54,262 bases of DNA from Liquorilactobacillus mali (GCF_001437155.1 NZ_JQAR01000013.1:1-54262); one strand, 5' to 3'; numbered from the stretch's first letter, positions 1 to 9,480 are shown. Numbers and translations: made by a program. The notes: generated from the sequence alone by a model not told the origin.

Positions 1-86
1 TTCCCTTTTCAATAGGATTTTTATTCATTTACACAAACTATTTTATACTCTCAAATAGTTGTTTAAAAGAAAAAGAGGTGAGCTAA

Positions 87-920
87 TTGAAACAGTTGAG
101 CTTAGAAAAGAATGAACCAAAAATAAAGAAGAAATCTTCTTTTTGGAACATAATGACACCGCAAAGAAAAATATCAAAGAAGTCTTCGATATCTCTAGGT
201 ATATTTTCATTTGTTGTTATTTTAGCTCTTTGGAGTTTTATTACGTACGGAAAGATAGTGGGATCAATGTTTGTACCGACTCCAGGTGAAACATTTAAGG
301 CGATGCAAACAATGTTTGCTAATGGTTTCTGGAGTGATATTTGGATAACAGTTTATCGTGTTATGTCAGGTTTTATTATTGCATTAATAGTGGCAATACC
401 GTTGGGAATCTTGGTGGGGGCATATAGCCCCTTTGCTGCTTTATTGGAGCCGGTTTTCTCATTTATAAGATATATGCCAGCTTCAGCTTTCATACCACTT
501 TTTATTTTTTGGATAGGAATTGGTGAGTCGGAAAAAGTAGCCGTCATTATTTTAGGAAGTCTACCTCAGTTGGTACTGATGATTGCAAATAATATTAGAG
601 ATGTGGAGAAATCCTTAATTGAGGTCTCCTATACACTAGGAACTAGTACTTTTGATGTTTTATGGAAGGTTATTTTACCAAAGAGTCTGCCAAATATAAT
701 GGACACAATTAGAATCGTATTAGGTTGGGCATGGACATATGTAATTGTAGCTGAAATTGTTGGTGCATCATCAGGGATCGGTTTTAGTATTTTACAAGCA
801 CAGCGGACGTTCCAGATAGATAGTATTTTTGTTGGGATTTTAACCTTAGGAATTATCGGCCTTATCGTTGATACGGGACTTACAATTATTAATAAAAAAT
901 TATTTTCGTGGAACTTTTAG
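87..920 (+). CDS. ABC transporter permease, SsuC/TauC type
   Basis: Inner-membrane permease of a nitrate/sulfonate/taurine-type (SsuC/TauC) ABC importer. After a basic cytoplasmic N-terminus (about 40 residues, many Lys) there are about six hydrophobic segments. The binding-protein-dependent permease loop is visible near residues 170-205 (short G, then V-x-L-P spacing ending in ILPKSLPNI), which docks on the ATPase. The start is TTG, chosen because GAGGTGA sits 5-6 bases upstream. It is followed at once by its ATPase and then by urocanate-degradation genes, so the imported compound is probably urocanate or a related imidazole/amidated amino acid; that is inference from context. The expected solute-binding protein is not in the window and may be just upstream. 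Confidence 0.88.
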   Translation: MKQLSLEKNEPKIKKKSSFWNIMTPQRKISKKSSISLGIFSFVVILALWSFITYGKIVGSMFVPTPGETFKAMQTMFANGFWSDIWITVYRVMSGFIIALIVAIPLGILVGAYSPFAALLEPVFSFIRYMPASAFIPLFIFWIGIGESEKVAVIILGSLPQLVLMIANNIRDVEKSLIEVSYTLGTSTFDVLWKVILPKSLPNIMDTIRIVLGWAWTYVIVAEIVGASSGIGFSILQAQRTFQIDSIFVGILTLGIIGLIVDTGLTIINKKLFSWNF

Positions 921-931
921 GAGGTTATTTC

Positions 932-1705
932 ATGGTAGAAAGTATTGTGGTCAAGAATGTTTCTAAGTCTTTCAAAACAAAATCAGGAGCAGTCCAAGCG
1001 CTAAGCAATATTAATTTAGGAATACAAGATAAAGAATTTGTTTCAATTCTTGGAACGTCTGGATGTGGAAAATCGACATTATTAAGAATAATTGGTGGGT
1101 TAGAAACAGCTTCAGAGGGTGAAGTATTATGTCACGAATCAATTGTAGATGGCCCTGGCGTGGATAGAGGAATGGTTTTTCAACAATATAGTCTGTTTCC
1201 TTGGATGAGTGTACAAAAGAATATTGAATTTGGATTAAAGCAAAAAAACATTCAGAAAAAGCAACGCGAAAAAATTGCAAAAGAATATATTAAACTGGTG
1301 GGATTAAAAGGATTTGAAGATTTATTTCCAAAAAATCTTTCCGGAGGAATGAAACAGCGTGTAGCACTAGCTCGAGGTCTAGCTAATAATCCTGATGTTC
1401 TTTTACTAGATGAGCCTTTTGGGGCTCTTGATATGCAGACTAGGGAAGTTATGCAGGAATTATTATTAGGTATCTGGCAAGAGTCACCTAAAACAATTTT
1501 GATGGTAACACATGATATTGAAGAAGCAATTTTACTTTCTAATAGAGTAATTATCATGAGCTCTCATCCTGGAGAAATTAAGGAAATATTAGATATAGAC
1601 TTAGGAAACCAAAGAAATTTTGAAACTAGGTTAACTGAAGAGTTTCTTGAATATAAAAGAATTGCCAGCGAAGTAATTCGTGTTGAAACATCTAAAATTT
1701 TATAG
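932..1705 (+). CDS. ABC transporter ATP-binding protein, SsuB/TauB type
   Basis: Nucleotide-binding subunit that powers the preceding permease. It has Walker A GTSGCGKST, a Q-loop in QQYSLFPWMS, the signature LSGGMKQRV, Walker B VLLLDEPFGALD and the switch His in MVTHDIEEA, in the normal order and at normal length (257 aa). The ATG start was chosen over an in-frame GTG 24 bases upstream because AGGAGG lies 7 bases before it; the ribosome site lies at the very end of the permease gene, so the two are translationally linked. QQYSLFPW and the HDIEEA ending are typical of the SsuB/TauB/NrtD group. The substrate is not readable from this subunit. Confidence 0.92.
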   Translation: MVESIVVKNVSKSFKTKSGAVQALSNINLGIQDKEFVSILGTSGCGKSTLLRIIGGLETASEGEVLCHESIVDGPGVDRGMVFQQYSLFPWMSVQKNIEFGLKQKNIQKKQREKIAKEYIKLVGLKGFEDLFPKNLSGGMKQRVALARGLANNPDVLLLDEPFGALDMQTREVMQELLLGIWQESPKTILMVTHDIEEAILLSNRVIIMSSHPGEIKEILDIDLGNQRNFETRLTEEFLEYKRIASEVIRVETSKIL

Positions 1706-1745
1706 TTTCAATTGAAAATACTTTTATATTAGGAAGGTTGGTAAT

Positions 1746-3026
1746 TTGAATAATATTAAAGAGGTTAAATTAAAAATAAATAAAGAAAGAATCAAACAAA
1801 ATATTTTAAAATTAGGTGAGATAGGTTTGAGTAGTGAAGGTGGCGTCAATCGTTCGCTTGCCAGTCAAGCCGATATTGATTCCCGTGAATGGATTAAGGA
1901 ATATTGGCAAAAAAATATTGTTAAGGAAATCACGACAGATGTCGGTGCAAATTTATGGGGAGAATATCCTTATAGTAATGAAAAAGAGTTAGCTCCTATA
2001 ATTATCGGATCGCACAATGATAGTGTTCCCGAAGGCGGGAAATATGATGGGGCACTTGGAGTACTCTTGGCTACAGAAGTCACACAGACTCTTGTTGAGA
2101 ACAAGTTAGTTTTAAGACATCCGCTCAAAATTATTTCACTAACAGGTGAAGAACCAAATCCGTATCAGATTTCCACTCTTGGAAGCAAAATAATATCAGG
2201 CGTGGTTAATCAGGACTATCTCAAAAAGTTCAATCATATCGAAACACATGAGGCTTTGTCGGAAGCTGTTGACAGATTAGGTGGAGATTTTAAGCATATT
2301 GATGAAAATAAACTCGCGACTAATAGTTTTGCAGCTTTTTTAGAATGTCATATTGAACAAGGCCGAAGATTATTCGAAAGTAATGAACCTGTCGCTATAG
2401 TCTCGGGAATTACAGGTATTTATCGTGAATTAATTGTGCTACGAGGGGAAGCTAATCATGCAGGTACGACTGATCTTAAACACCGCAAAGATGCATTATT
2501 GGCAATGAGCTGGATTAATCTCGAATTGAGAAAGTTTCTAAGTGAATTTGAACAGTCTGAACCTGTCGTTGGAACGATTGGATTTGCAGAAGTTAAGCCA
2601 AATGCAGCTAATATAATTCCTGGTGAGGTAAGATTCAATGTAGATGTTCGTTCAGGTAATTGGGAAAAGGTTCAACAAACTATTAAGTTCTTGGATCAGT
2701 GCTTTATGAAATTGGAAGAAAAAGGATTAAAGCTAAATAGAGAAAAGATCCTCAATCAAAAGCCGGCTAAGTTAAACGAGAAAATAGTCAACGCTTTAGA
2801 ACAAACTATAGAACAAGATTTTGGATATCAGCCGCAGAAGATGACAAGTATGGCAGGGCATGATGCGGCTAATTTGGCTAAGATTGGACGAGCAGGGATG
2901 CTCTTTGTAAAAAGCATTGATGGTAAGAGCCACTGCAAAGAAGAATATTCAAGAATTGAAGATATCGAGATAGCCGGCAATGTATTACTCAATGCCATTC
3001 TTAAGCTAGATAAGGAGTTGGATTAA
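1746..3026 (+). CDS. M20 family amidohydrolase (AllC/HyuC-like), candidate N-formylglutamate hydrolase
   Basis: Zinc-dependent amidohydrolase of the M20 hydantoinase/carbamoylase subfamily (allantoate amidohydrolase, N-carbamoyl-amino-acid hydrolase). Metal and substrate motifs are present in order: GSHNDSVPEGGKYDGALGV (His and Asp ligands), the acidic pair in TGEEPNP, ECHIEQGR (His ligand), NHAGTTDLKHRKDAL and a C-terminal GHDAANLA. The length of 426 aa is normal. The start is TTG with AGGAAGG upstream. Its stop overlaps the ATG of the next gene by one base, and it lies in a urocanate-degradation operon that has no hutG or ftcD here. I infer that it removes the formyl (or formimino) group from the glutamate product; family members act on N-carbamoyl and related N-substituted amino acids. 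The substrate is unproven. Confidence 0.8.
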   Translation: MNNIKEVKLKINKERIKQNILKLGEIGLSSEGGVNRSLASQADIDSREWIKEYWQKNIVKEITTDVGANLWGEYPYSNEKELAPIIIGSHNDSVPEGGKYDGALGVLLATEVTQTLVENKLVLRHPLKIISLTGEEPNPYQISTLGSKIISGVVNQDYLKKFNHIETHEALSEAVDRLGGDFKHIDENKLATNSFAAFLECHIEQGRRLFESNEPVAIVSGITGIYRELIVLRGEANHAGTTDLKHRKDALLAMSWINLELRKFLSEFEQSEPVVGTIGFAEVKPNAANIIPGEVRFNVDVRSGNWEKVQQTIKFLDQCFMKLEEKGLKLNREKILNQKPAKLNEKIVNALEQTIEQDFGYQPQKMTSMAGHDAANLAKIGRAGMLFVKSIDGKSHCKEEYSRIEDIEIAGNVLLNAILKLDKELD

Positions 3027-4360
3027 TGAATAAAATACTACTTCCTAAATATATATATTTTAATGAGAAATTTGAACAAGATTATGGAATAGCAGTTAAA
3101 GAAAATCAAATCGTCGCAGTTGCTCCTGCAAATGAAGTGGTTTCAAAATTTCCAGATTTTATCCAAAAAGAATATCATGACACTGTTTTTGTACCAGGAA
3201 CAGTAAATACACATAATCATTCTTTTCAAAGTTTGTTACGTGGAATTGCAATTGATCAACCTTTTTTAAAGTGGAGAGATAATTCATTATATAAGTATTC
3301 TCCCAAAATGAGATTAGAAGATATTTATAACGGAGCATTATTTGCTTATGCTGAAATGATGAAATGTGGTGTTACGTCTGTCTGTGATTTCTTTTATCTA
3401 CACAATTACGGGACAGAGTCAGATGAAGCTGTTATTCAGGCAGCAAAAGATGTTGGAATTCGATTAGTCTTAGCACGTACCATGTACGATTGGGATGGAG
3501 CACCTACGGGTTATCTTGAAACTATCGATGAGGCTGTTAATAATACAAGGCAATTGGCACTGAAATACGAAAATAATTCAATGGTTACTGTTATTCCTGC
3601 CCCACACAGCCTCCATGGTGCGAGTCCTAAGATGATTCAAGCAGGGCATAAACTGGCACTTGAAATGGGAACAAAATTTCATATGCATGTTGCTGAAGAA
3701 ACTTTTGAAGTCGATGCAACACTTGAAAAGCATGACAAAAGAACGGTCGAATTTTTGGATGAATTAGGGGTTGTCGATTCTAGTCTTGTAATTACCCATG
3801 GAGTTTGGCTTGAGGATAATGAAGTCAAACTATTGGGAGATAATCATGCTTCACTTAATTACTGTCCATCAAGCAATATGTTTTTAGCCGACGGAATAAC
3901 TAATATTTCTAGAATGGTTAACAATGATATTAATATTTCACTAGGTAGCGATGGAGCATGTGGTAATAATCGGATCAGTGTTTTTGAAGAGATGCGGATG
4001 ACAGCATTATTGCAAAAAGCAATTACAAGAGATGCACTTTGTGTTAAATGTAAGCAGGCGTTTGACATGGGAACAAAAAATGGTGGTAAGCAACTTGATT
4101 TGAATGTTGGAGAAATAAAAGAGGGACAACTTGCTGACTTTGTGGGGATCGACTTGAATAACTTTTCAATGAATCCATTAAGTGACAATTTAGAGCAGAT
4201 GTTGCCAAATATTGTCTATTCACTGCAACCTGATGCAATCTCAACTGTAATTATTGACGGAGAGACGACTGTTGAAGACGGAGAATTGGTTAAAGTCTCA
4301 GAAGCTGCAGTCTTGAGTAAGGTCAAGGATACTATGAAATATTTTGAAACGATAAATTAA
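3026..4360 (+). CDS. Amidohydrolase-superfamily deiminase, HutF/TRZ-ATZ-like
   Basis: Metal-dependent deaminase of the COG0402 (TrzA/AtzA/HutF/SAH deaminase) group. The metal-binding H-x-H occurs at residues 63-65 (THNHSFQ), followed by HMHVAEE, a later ITHGVWL and the Asp-bearing LGSDGACGNN, all in family order; 444 aa is the usual length. HNHSFQSLLRG recalls formimidoylglutamate deiminase (HutF), but the LGSDGACGNNRISVFEEMR block is closer to the triazine/8-oxoguanine deaminase side of the family. In an operon with hutU and hutI, the simplest role is N-formimidoyl-L-glutamate to N-formyl-L-glutamate plus ammonia. The gene overlaps the preceding one by one base. Family assignment is firm; substrate is inferred from neighbours. 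Confidence 0.8.
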   Translation: MNKILLPKYIYFNEKFEQDYGIAVKENQIVAVAPANEVVSKFPDFIQKEYHDTVFVPGTVNTHNHSFQSLLRGIAIDQPFLKWRDNSLYKYSPKMRLEDIYNGALFAYAEMMKCGVTSVCDFFYLHNYGTESDEAVIQAAKDVGIRLVLARTMYDWDGAPTGYLETIDEAVNNTRQLALKYENNSMVTVIPAPHSLHGASPKMIQAGHKLALEMGTKFHMHVAEETFEVDATLEKHDKRTVEFLDELGVVDSSLVITHGVWLEDNEVKLLGDNHASLNYCPSSNMFLADGITNISRMVNNDINISLGSDGACGNNRISVFEEMRMTALLQKAITRDALCVKCKQAFDMGTKNGGKQLDLNVGEIKEGQLADFVGIDLNNFSMNPLSDNLEQMLPNIVYSLQPDAISTVIIDGETTVEDGELVKVSEAAVLSKVKDTMKYFETIN

Positions 4361-4381
4361 TATGAAAGGCGGCAGACTAAA

Positions 4382-6445
4382 ATGTCAGATCTCAAAGAGC
4401 AGGATAAGAAAATAATGGAAGCTGGGGAACCAACACTGATTGAATTGACATTAATTGAAAATGATCAACTTCCAGAATATCCAGAATTTGTTGAAGGAAT
4501 CAGAAGAGCACCTTCACGTGGGTTTAGACTAACTGAGGCACAGACCAAAATAGCCTTGAGGAATGCTTTAAGATATATTCCAGGCAAGTTTCATGAAAAA
4601 TTAATTCCAGAGTTTTTGAACGAATTATATACAAAAGGCCGAATTTATGGTTATAGATTTAGACCAGCAGGCCGGATTTATGGGCATTCAATTAACGATT
4701 ACAAGGGTAACTGTGTTGAAGGTAAGGCTTTTCAAGTCATGATTGAGAATAATCTTGACTTTGAGGTCGGGCTTTACCCGTATGAACTTGTTACTTATGG
4801 TGAAACTGGTAGTGTGTGTCAGAATTGGATGCAATATCGACTTATCAAGAAATATCTAGAAAGATTAACGAGTAAGAAAACCTTGGTGATTGAGTCAGGA
4901 CATCCAGTCGGGTTATTTCCATCAGATGAATCTGCACCCAGAGTTATTATTACTAATGCTTTGATGGTGGGTGAATTCGATAATCAAAATGATTGGGAAA
5001 TTGCTGAAGAAATGGGTGTTGCGAACTACGGGCAAATGACTGCCGGTGGATGGATGTATATTGGTCCGCAAGGTATTGTCCATGGTACATATAATACACT
5101 ATTGAATGCGGGACGCCAAAAGTTAGGAATTCCATTAGATAAAGATTTAGCGGGGAAATTATTTATTAGTTCGGGCCTAGGAGGTATGAGTGGAGCACAA
5201 CCCAAGGCTGCAAAAATAGCTGGGGCGGTCTCAATTATTGCAGAGGTTGATCCTTCGAGAATTAAAACGAGACTTGACCAGGGATGGGTTGATCTTTCCC
5301 TTTCAGATTTGCACGAAGTGTTTACAAGAGCCAAAAAAGCACAAATAGATAAAGAAGCACTATCGATCGCATATGAAGGGAATGTAGTAGATCTTTTAGA
5401 TTATGCTGTTACGAATAACATTAAGGTTGATTTGTTATCAGATCAGACGTCATGCCATGCGGCTTATGAGGGTGGATACTGTCCACAAGGTATTAGCTTT
5501 GATGAAAGGACTAGGTTACTTGGAGAAAATCGCGCTAAGTTCAATGAATTAGTTGACAAAACGTTGAAGAAGCACTTTAAATTAATAAAAAAATTGGATA
5601 AAAAGGGGACTTATTTCTTTGATTATGGTAATTCATTCTTGAAAGCAGTTTATGATGCAGGGGTGAAAGAAGTTTCAAAAAATGGTGTTGATGACAAGGA
5701 TGGTTTTATCTTTCCATCATATGTTGAGGATATCATGGGACCTAATTTATTTGATTATGGATATGGCCCTTTCAGATGGGTATGTCTATCGGGCAGAAAG
5801 GAAGATTTGAAAAAAACCGACGAAGCTGCAATGGAATCAATTGACAAAAATCGGCGTTATCAAGATATGGACAACTACAATTGGATTAGAGATGCAGAAA
5901 AAAATGAACTTGTTGTCGGAACACAAGCACGGATTTTGTATCAAGATGCACTTGGTAGAATCCAAATCGCTCTTAGGTTCAATGAGCTTGTTCGCGAAGG
6001 TAAGGTAGGCCCTGTGATGATAGGACGTGATCATCATGATGTTAGTGGGACAGATTCTCCGTTTAGAGAAACTTCAAATATCCATGACGGAAGTAATGTT
6101 ATGGCAGATATGGCAGTTCAGTGTTTTGCAGGAAACGCAGCTCGCGGCATGAGCCTGGTAGCTTTGCACAATGGTGGCGGCGTTGGTGTAGGTCGTGCCA
6201 TTAATGGTGGATTTGGACTTGTTTTAGATGGAAGTATGCGTGTTGATGAGATTATTAAGAAAGCAATTTTGTGGGACGTAATGGGTGGCGTTGCTAGAAG
6301 AAATTGGGCAAGAAATGAGCATGCAATGACAACGACAGCGGAATTTAATCAGAAATATCAGGATGCTGCACATATAACAGAACCATATTTAGTTGATGAT
6401 CAGTTAATTAATGCGGCTGTTAATCAAAACTTTCCAAAGGAGTAA
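4382..6445 (+). CDS. hutU: Urocanate hydratase
   Basis: Converts urocanate to 4-imidazolone-5-propionate using tightly bound NAD+ as an electrophile. Diagnostic blocks are visible: GETGSVCQNW and TAGGWMYIGPQGIVHGT in the N-terminal half, GLGGMSGAQPKAAKIAG (NAD binding), DQTSCHAAYEGGYCPQG in the centre, and MIGRDHHDVSGTDSP near residue 545. At 687 aa it is clearly longer than the roughly 550-residue Bacillus/Pseudomonas enzymes and belongs to the longer form seen in some Firmicutes and anaerobes. The ATG has AAAGGCGG upstream. Only 6 bases separate it from hutI, so the two are co-translated. This gene anchors the operon's identity. Confidence 0.96.
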   Translation: MSDLKEQDKKIMEAGEPTLIELTLIENDQLPEYPEFVEGIRRAPSRGFRLTEAQTKIALRNALRYIPGKFHEKLIPEFLNELYTKGRIYGYRFRPAGRIYGHSINDYKGNCVEGKAFQVMIENNLDFEVGLYPYELVTYGETGSVCQNWMQYRLIKKYLERLTSKKTLVIESGHPVGLFPSDESAPRVIITNALMVGEFDNQNDWEIAEEMGVANYGQMTAGGWMYIGPQGIVHGTYNTLLNAGRQKLGIPLDKDLAGKLFISSGLGGMSGAQPKAAKIAGAVSIIAEVDPSRIKTRLDQGWVDLSLSDLHEVFTRAKKAQIDKEALSIAYEGNVVDLLDYAVTNNIKVDLLSDQTSCHAAYEGGYCPQGISFDERTRLLGENRAKFNELVDKTLKKHFKLIKKLDKKGTYFFDYGNSFLKAVYDAGVKEVSKNGVDDKDGFIFPSYVEDIMGPNLFDYGYGPFRWVCLSGRKEDLKKTDEAAMESIDKNRRYQDMDNYNWIRDAEKNELVVGTQARILYQDALGRIQIALRFNELVREGKVGPVMIGRDHHDVSGTDSPFRETSNIHDGSNVMADMAVQCFAGNAARGMSLVALHNGGGVGVGRAINGGFGLVLDGSMRVDEIIKKAILWDVMGGVARRNWARNEHAMTTTAEFNQKYQDAAHITEPYLVDDQLINAAVNQNFPKE

Positions 6446-6451
6446 TATACA

Positions 6452-7720
6452 ATGACGAGCTTATTAATTGTACACATTGATCAAATAGCCACACCAACGG
6501 GAAAAAGTCAGCGACATGGTGTGGAAATGAATGAGATAAGTCTTGTTCAAGATGGAGCTATCTATGTGGTTGATGATCTAATCATAAGCGTTGGAAAAAC
6601 TTCAGAGATATTAGCTGATCTTAGAAAGAAAAATATTACTGCTTTTGACGAAGTAATTGATGCAACCGGGCAAGCAGTTGTTCCTGGATTTGTTGATTCA
6701 CATACCCACTTTTTATTTGCGGGATACCGCGTTGAAGAATTCTACGAGAGAGTGTCCGGTTCTTCATACATGGAGATTATGGAAAATGGTGGTGGAATTC
6801 AAGCAACTGTCGAGGCAACCAGGAAAGCCGGGTTCGAAGAGTTAAAAAAACTAGGTTGGCGAAGATTAAATGAAATGATTATACAAGGTGTGACAACTGT
6901 TGAAGGTAAGAGCGGTTATGGGTTAGATAAGGAGACTGAAATCAGGCAGCTTCGTGTCTTGCAAGAACTAGCAGTCTCACAGCCAGTGGACCTCGCAATC
7001 ACTTATCTTGGAGCACACGCAGTGCCACTCGAATTCAAGAATGATAGTGAAGGTTATTTAAATTATATGATTGATGAAATTTTACCGCAGATTAAAGCAG
7101 AGAAACTAGCTGAATTTGTTGATGTCTTCTGTGATGAAGGGGTATTCGACTATCAACAATCACAAAAATTGTTGGAGGCAGCCAAAGAACTCGGTTTTAA
7201 AGTCAAAATGCATGCAGATGAGATTGCTAATTTAAATGGAGCAGAGTTGGCCGCAAGTATTGAGGCAACCTCGGCTGATCATTTGATTAAGATCTCTTCA
7301 GAGGAGATCAAGAAGTTAAGTGAGAAACAAAAAACAGTGGCTACATTACTCCCGTGTACTGCATTTTGTCTTCAGGAAAATTTTGCGCCTGCCAGAGAGT
7401 TAATAGATAATAATTGTGCAGTCGCGCTAGCTTCGGATTATAATCCAGGAAGTTCATTCACTTGTTCAATTCCATTGATTATTGCGTTAGCAAGCTTCAA
7501 GATGAAGATGACGATGGGTGAAGTACTGACAGGTCTCACTCTTAATGGTGCAGCTGCACTAGACATTGCAGATAAAAAAGGAAGTATTGAAGTTGGTAAA
7601 GTTGCAGATTTAGTATTCTTGAAATATCCAGATTATCGCTATCTTATGTACAATACAGGTAGTAATGTTGTAAATAGGGTAATCAAGAGCGGCAAGGTGG
7701 TTTTTGAAAATTTAGGATAG
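6452..7720 (+). CDS. hutI: Imidazolonepropionase
   Basis: Metal-dependent cyclic amidohydrolase that opens 4-imidazolone-5-propionate to N-formimidoyl-L-glutamate, the step after HutU. Family signatures are clear: PGFVDSHTHFLFAGYRVEEF (metal-binding HTH plus the HutI-specific R-x-EEF), SGSSYMEI and NGGGIQATV, VEGKSGYGLD, KMHADEI, and the late LASDYNPGS. Length (422 aa) is normal. AAAGGAG precedes the ATG. Its product is the substrate proposed for the HutF-like deiminase encoded upstream. Confidence 0.97.
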   Translation: MTSLLIVHIDQIATPTGKSQRHGVEMNEISLVQDGAIYVVDDLIISVGKTSEILADLRKKNITAFDEVIDATGQAVVPGFVDSHTHFLFAGYRVEEFYERVSGSSYMEIMENGGGIQATVEATRKAGFEELKKLGWRRLNEMIIQGVTTVEGKSGYGLDKETEIRQLRVLQELAVSQPVDLAITYLGAHAVPLEFKNDSEGYLNYMIDEILPQIKAEKLAEFVDVFCDEGVFDYQQSQKLLEAAKELGFKVKMHADEIANLNGAELAASIEATSADHLIKISSEEIKKLSEKQKTVATLLPCTAFCLQENFAPARELIDNNCAVALASDYNPGSSFTCSIPLIIALASFKMKMTMGEVLTGLTLNGAAALDIADKKGSIEVGKVADLVFLKYPDYRYLMYNTGSNVVNRVIKSGKVVFENLG

Positions 7721-7757
7721 CGACAAGAATTTACTTATAAATTTTTGTGGAGGAAAT

Positions 7758-8342
7758 ATGGCTAAAATATGTTTAAAAAGAGCTAGCGAGTTTAAGACAA
7801 CAAGGTGGTCTGGTGGGCAAACAACTGAATTATATATATATCCAGCGGGAAGCTTATATGAAAATAGAGATTTTGGTTTTAGATTATCTTTTGCCACAGT
7901 TGAGGTTGATAAAAGTAAGTTCACGTCATTATCAGGTTATAAGCGCATAATAATGCCGCTGACAAATCCAATTGAGTTGGTAAATAATAGTAAAACTACA
8001 CGATTAATTCCTGGACGATCGTTTAATTTTGCGGGATCTGACTTGATAGAGTCAAGGGGTGTTTCAAAAGATGTAAATCTGATGCACACTAGTGATTTTG
8101 CAGGACAGATTAGTACAATAGATGATAATTTGGATAATAAGCTCAACTCATCTTGGGAGTATCTTTGTTTGTATAATCTTGGAGGGAAAAGGATAGTAAC
8201 TATTAAAGATCAAAAGTTAACTGTTGGCTTAGGAGATTGTGTTATTATTAACAATATTAATAGAGAAAATTTAGAAATTAAAATTGAGATTTCTGGAAAT
8301 AAGAAAAAGCTGATTCTATTCGAAGTGAAAAAAGGTGGTTAA
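7758..8342 (+). CDS. hutD: HutD family protein
   Basis: HutD proteins are small bicupin-type proteins found in hut operons. In Pseudomonas, HutD is thought to limit histidine-pathway induction, and no enzymatic step is assigned. The N-terminal RWSGGQTTELYIYP and the FGFRLSFATVEVDKSKFTSLSGYKRIIMPL region (about residues 45-75; residues quoted in part) match the family, as does the 194-aa length. AGGAA precedes the ATG. Its end overlaps the start of the regulator gene that follows, so regulator synthesis is probably coupled to it. Confidence 0.88.
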   Translation: MAKICLKRASEFKTTRWSGGQTTELYIYPAGSLYENRDFGFRLSFATVEVDKSKFTSLSGYKRIIMPLTNPIELVNNSKTTRLIPGRSFNFAGSDLIESRGVSKDVNLMHTSDFAGQISTIDDNLDNKLNSSWEYLCLYNLGGKRIVTIKDQKLTVGLGDCVIINNINRENLEIKIEISGNKKKLILFEVKKGG

Positions 8343-9219
8343 TCTGTCTGATATAAGAATAAAAGAAATAAAAAATAAAGAAGAACTACTGGAAAGACTC
8401 ATGGTTGTCGGTAAAACCTCGGCAGTTAATAAAAAAATAGCAATGTATGTTGAAAAAAACTATAATGCGATTGTTTTCATGACAGCAGATAAGATCAGTC
8501 AAGAAATTGGAGTCAGCCAAGGTAGTATTTCGCGGTTTTGTGTGAAGATGCAATATCGTGGATATAATGACTTCCTAAGATATTTACAGAAGATTATCAG
8601 CTCTGAGATGACTACGAGTAAGCGCTTTTCGATGTTAGACAAAGAAGATGACAACGATAAGAATTTGAATATATTGAATCAAGAAGTTAATAATTTACAA
8701 GAACTACAAGAATTGGCTCAAACTCCAGAGTATGCCAAAGCCGTGAATTTAATTGCAAAAAGTAAAAAAGTGTTTCTGATTTCCAACAGGATGTCAGCAA
8801 CAATTCTTCCTTATATGAACTATATATTGAGTAGATTACGTCCTGATGTTTTTGAATTGAGGTATGGTTCACCTGAATGGGAAAACATTGATTTGACCTC
8901 ACCAGAGGGGATAGTAGTATTTACAACAGTTTTTCCGAGATATTCGAGAACATTGTTAGAGAAGAATAAAAGACTCAAAGAAAGAGGCTTTAAAATTGTA
9001 GCATTAACTGACAGCAGGTTATCGCCTATTATAGCATGTTCTGATGTTTCACTAATAACACCAATTACGGTTTCGTCTGTTTTTGATGTTTATAGTACGC
9101 CACTATTATTAATTAATTTGTTAATGAGGGATGTGTCTAAGAAGATTCCCAATATTGATAAGAGATTAGATGAGATAGAGAGGATTAATGAGACAAATAA
9201 TTCATTTTTTTTACATTGA
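8335..9219 (+). CDS. MurR/RpiR family transcriptional regulator
   Basis: N-terminal RpiR helix-turn-helix (about residues 25-80, including KISQEIGVSQGSISRFC) joined to a SIS-type sugar/effector domain (about residues 125-270). It is the last gene of the hut operon and probably its local regulator; RpiR-type regulators are usual in sugar pathways but recur in amino-acid catabolic operons such as hut (HutR). The start is uncertain: a GTG inside the end of hutD has only a weak upstream site, and the good AAAGGTGG sequence at 8331-8338 would fit a non-standard start three codons later. Effector and operator are not visible. Confidence 0.82.
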   Translation: MVNLSDIRIKEIKNKEELLERLMVVGKTSAVNKKIAMYVEKNYNAIVFMTADKISQEIGVSQGSISRFCVKMQYRGYNDFLRYLQKIISSEMTTSKRFSMLDKEDDNDKNLNILNQEVNNLQELQELAQTPEYAKAVNLIAKSKKVFLISNRMSATILPYMNYILSRLRPDVFELRYGSPEWENIDLTSPEGIVVFTTVFPRYSRTLLEKNKRLKERGFKIVALTDSRLSPIIACSDVSLITPITVSSVFDVYSTPLLLINLLMRDVSKKIPNIDKRLDEIERINETNNSFFLH

Positions 9220-9298
9220 GGAGTGCTAGAAAGCCCAACATATGAAATATTTATCTGCAGGGGTTGGGTCAAAAGTTGCGAGTCGTTCTTTTACCGAT

Positions 9299-9384
9299 TC
9301 CAGATAAACGTATTTTTTAAATCAAGATTCTCCGTCTCACAAGAAAGTACTCATGGCATGTTCTGCGCCATGAGTACTTTCTTG
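9299..9384 (+). repeat. Dispersed intergenic repeat, copy 1, left part with 18-bp hairpin
   Basis: Module A (AGATAAACGT then ATTCTCCGTCT) is shared with the copy near 27.86 kb. It is followed by a perfect 18-bp inverted repeat (9340-9357 with 9367-9384) around a 9-base loop. The matching right-hand module B lies at 10165-10191, separated from this part by the IS200-like element. The hairpin could also terminate hut-operon transcription on the plus strand. The rest of the gap before the transposase carries only IS end sequence. Confidence 0.6.
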
Positions 9385-9480
9385 GTTTAATTATTGTCTT
9401 TAGACCTAGTTGAGCTCGCTAGTGTGCGAAACAATAAACCACCCGCTATGCGGGCGGAAAACAAAGGGGTTAAACCCAAA

